Assembly: GCA_023614405.1 (NCBI GenBank)
Contig: CM042694.1
Location: 482,519,392 to 482,583,391 of the forward strand
From: Avena insularis
Lineage: Eukaryota > Streptophyta > Magnoliopsida > Poales > Poaceae
DNA length: 64,000 nucleotides
Direction: 5' to 3'
Each line of letters opens with the position of its first letter. The stretch's first letter is position 1. The translations under genes and the position numbers were made by a program. The notes under the pieces are model-generated. The model did not search any database. It was not told where the DNA came from and saw only the letters and a list, made by a program, of their open reading frames with translations. This document shows, in pieces, positions 63,680-64,000 of the stretch.

Positions 63680-63835
63680 AGGTGAAACCTTTTGCTAACA
63701 ACTTTGCCACTTTGGTAAATGACCAATTTGGATCTTACAAAGTCTAGTAATCTAATAGAAACTCTTTTGCAAATGACTTTGCCATTTTGGTAAGTGACCA
63801 ATTTGGAACTTACAAAGTTTAGAAGCCTAGTGAGG
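63680..63835. repeat. short tandem duplication near the window end
   Basis: The sequence CTTTTGC..ACTTTGCCA.TTTGGTAA.TGACCAATTTGGA.CTTACAAAGT occurs twice, about 80 bases apart. It generates a repetitive minus-strand ORF (63613-63876) that is not a gene. Confidence 0.75.
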
Positions 63836-64000
63836 ACCATCCCTACAATAGAACCAACCTTTGCATACTTATGCATGACTTAGATATACCCAAATGTCTA
63901 TGACCCACTAGGAACCACTTTTGCAAACAAAGCAAAGCTTGGCATGCTTGCATGCATTTCTTTGACTTTGTTATTTTATGTGTGTTGATTTGCTTGATTG

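Larger units (their letters stand above)
60609..64000 (+). mobile_element. LTR retrotransposon start (TGTCACATCCC), truncated by the window end
   Basis: A sharp boundary occurs where the E-type repeat is replaced by TGTCACATCCCAAGATTTTC at 60609. ACTAT at 60604-60608 is the expected left half of a target duplication; the right half lies beyond the window. The unit is AT-rich up to 61.8 kb. It then holds a C-rich, promoter-like and leader-like block (61.8-63.0 kb), whose random ORFs (for example 62400-63101 minus) I do not accept as genes, and then AT-rich sequence again. Its start resembles that of unit C (TGTAACATCCC), suggesting related families. Confidence 0.6.

Noticed and set aside
1..64000. 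CRISPR arrays, tRNA or rRNA genes, organellar insertions
   Set aside because: No regularly spaced direct repeats with unique spacers, no cloverleaf-like segments with the usual box sequences, and no plastid or mitochondrial gene fragments were noticed.

Overview
This is nuclear DNA from a grass, most likely a Pooideae species (the wheat, barley, ryegrass and oat group). The evidence is spliceosomal GT-AG introns, GC-rich first exons, Stowaway elements with the typical CTCCCTCCGT ends inside introns, a gypsy LTR family starting TGATACGTCC, a BARE/Angela-like copia LTR fragment, and a CACTA transposon. I cannot resolve the species. No bacterial-type operons, CRISPR arrays, rRNA or tRNA genes were seen.

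Two host genes look intact, both on the plus strand. The first (12511-25534, 24 coding exons) encodes a DEG7-type Do-like serine protease of 1092 residues. All exon phases join without a break and the H-D-S triad is present in the first protease domain. The second (26962-28259, two exons) encodes a 257-residue Pro/Gln-rich protein. It ends in a CaaX prenylation box within a tail like that of heavy-metal-associated isoprenylated plant proteins, but has no metal-binding domain. Two E3-ligase-like pseudogenes lie further right on the minus strand: RING-H2 (57797-58553) and SINA-like (59705-60134).

Most of the remaining sequence is nested transposable elements. Left flank (1-12.2 kb): a minus-strand gypsy 3' LTR with adjoining polypurine tract, a solo gypsy LTR with a perfect GTACC target duplication, a divergent copy of a long LTR-like repeat E, a dispersed repeat R split by a MITE, and a copia LTR fragment. 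Introns of the protease gene hold four Stowaway elements, a second R copy, a hAT-like element and a cluster of four hairpins. Middle (29-33 kb): a gypsy 5' LTR with a gag ORF but no pol. Then (33.6-50.5 kb) a long E repeat interrupted by a 3.9-kb solo LTR (AGTAG duplication) and by a 6.8-kb LINE (12-bp duplication). A polypurine tract follows, and then (50.6-57.6 kb) a degenerate CACTA transposon with a roughly 125-bp subterminal tandem array. Right end (60.6 kb onward): another LTR element, starting TGTCACATCCC, that runs out of the window.

The boundaries give an order of events: the LINE and the 3.9-kb LTR entered the E repeat; the CACTA entered E's internal region; the last LTR element entered a copy of E's outer end. 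I see no convincing new defence or molecular system. The best leads are the CaaX protein, the 52-bp perfect inverted repeat at 651-800, the intronic hairpin cluster and the very long E repeat.
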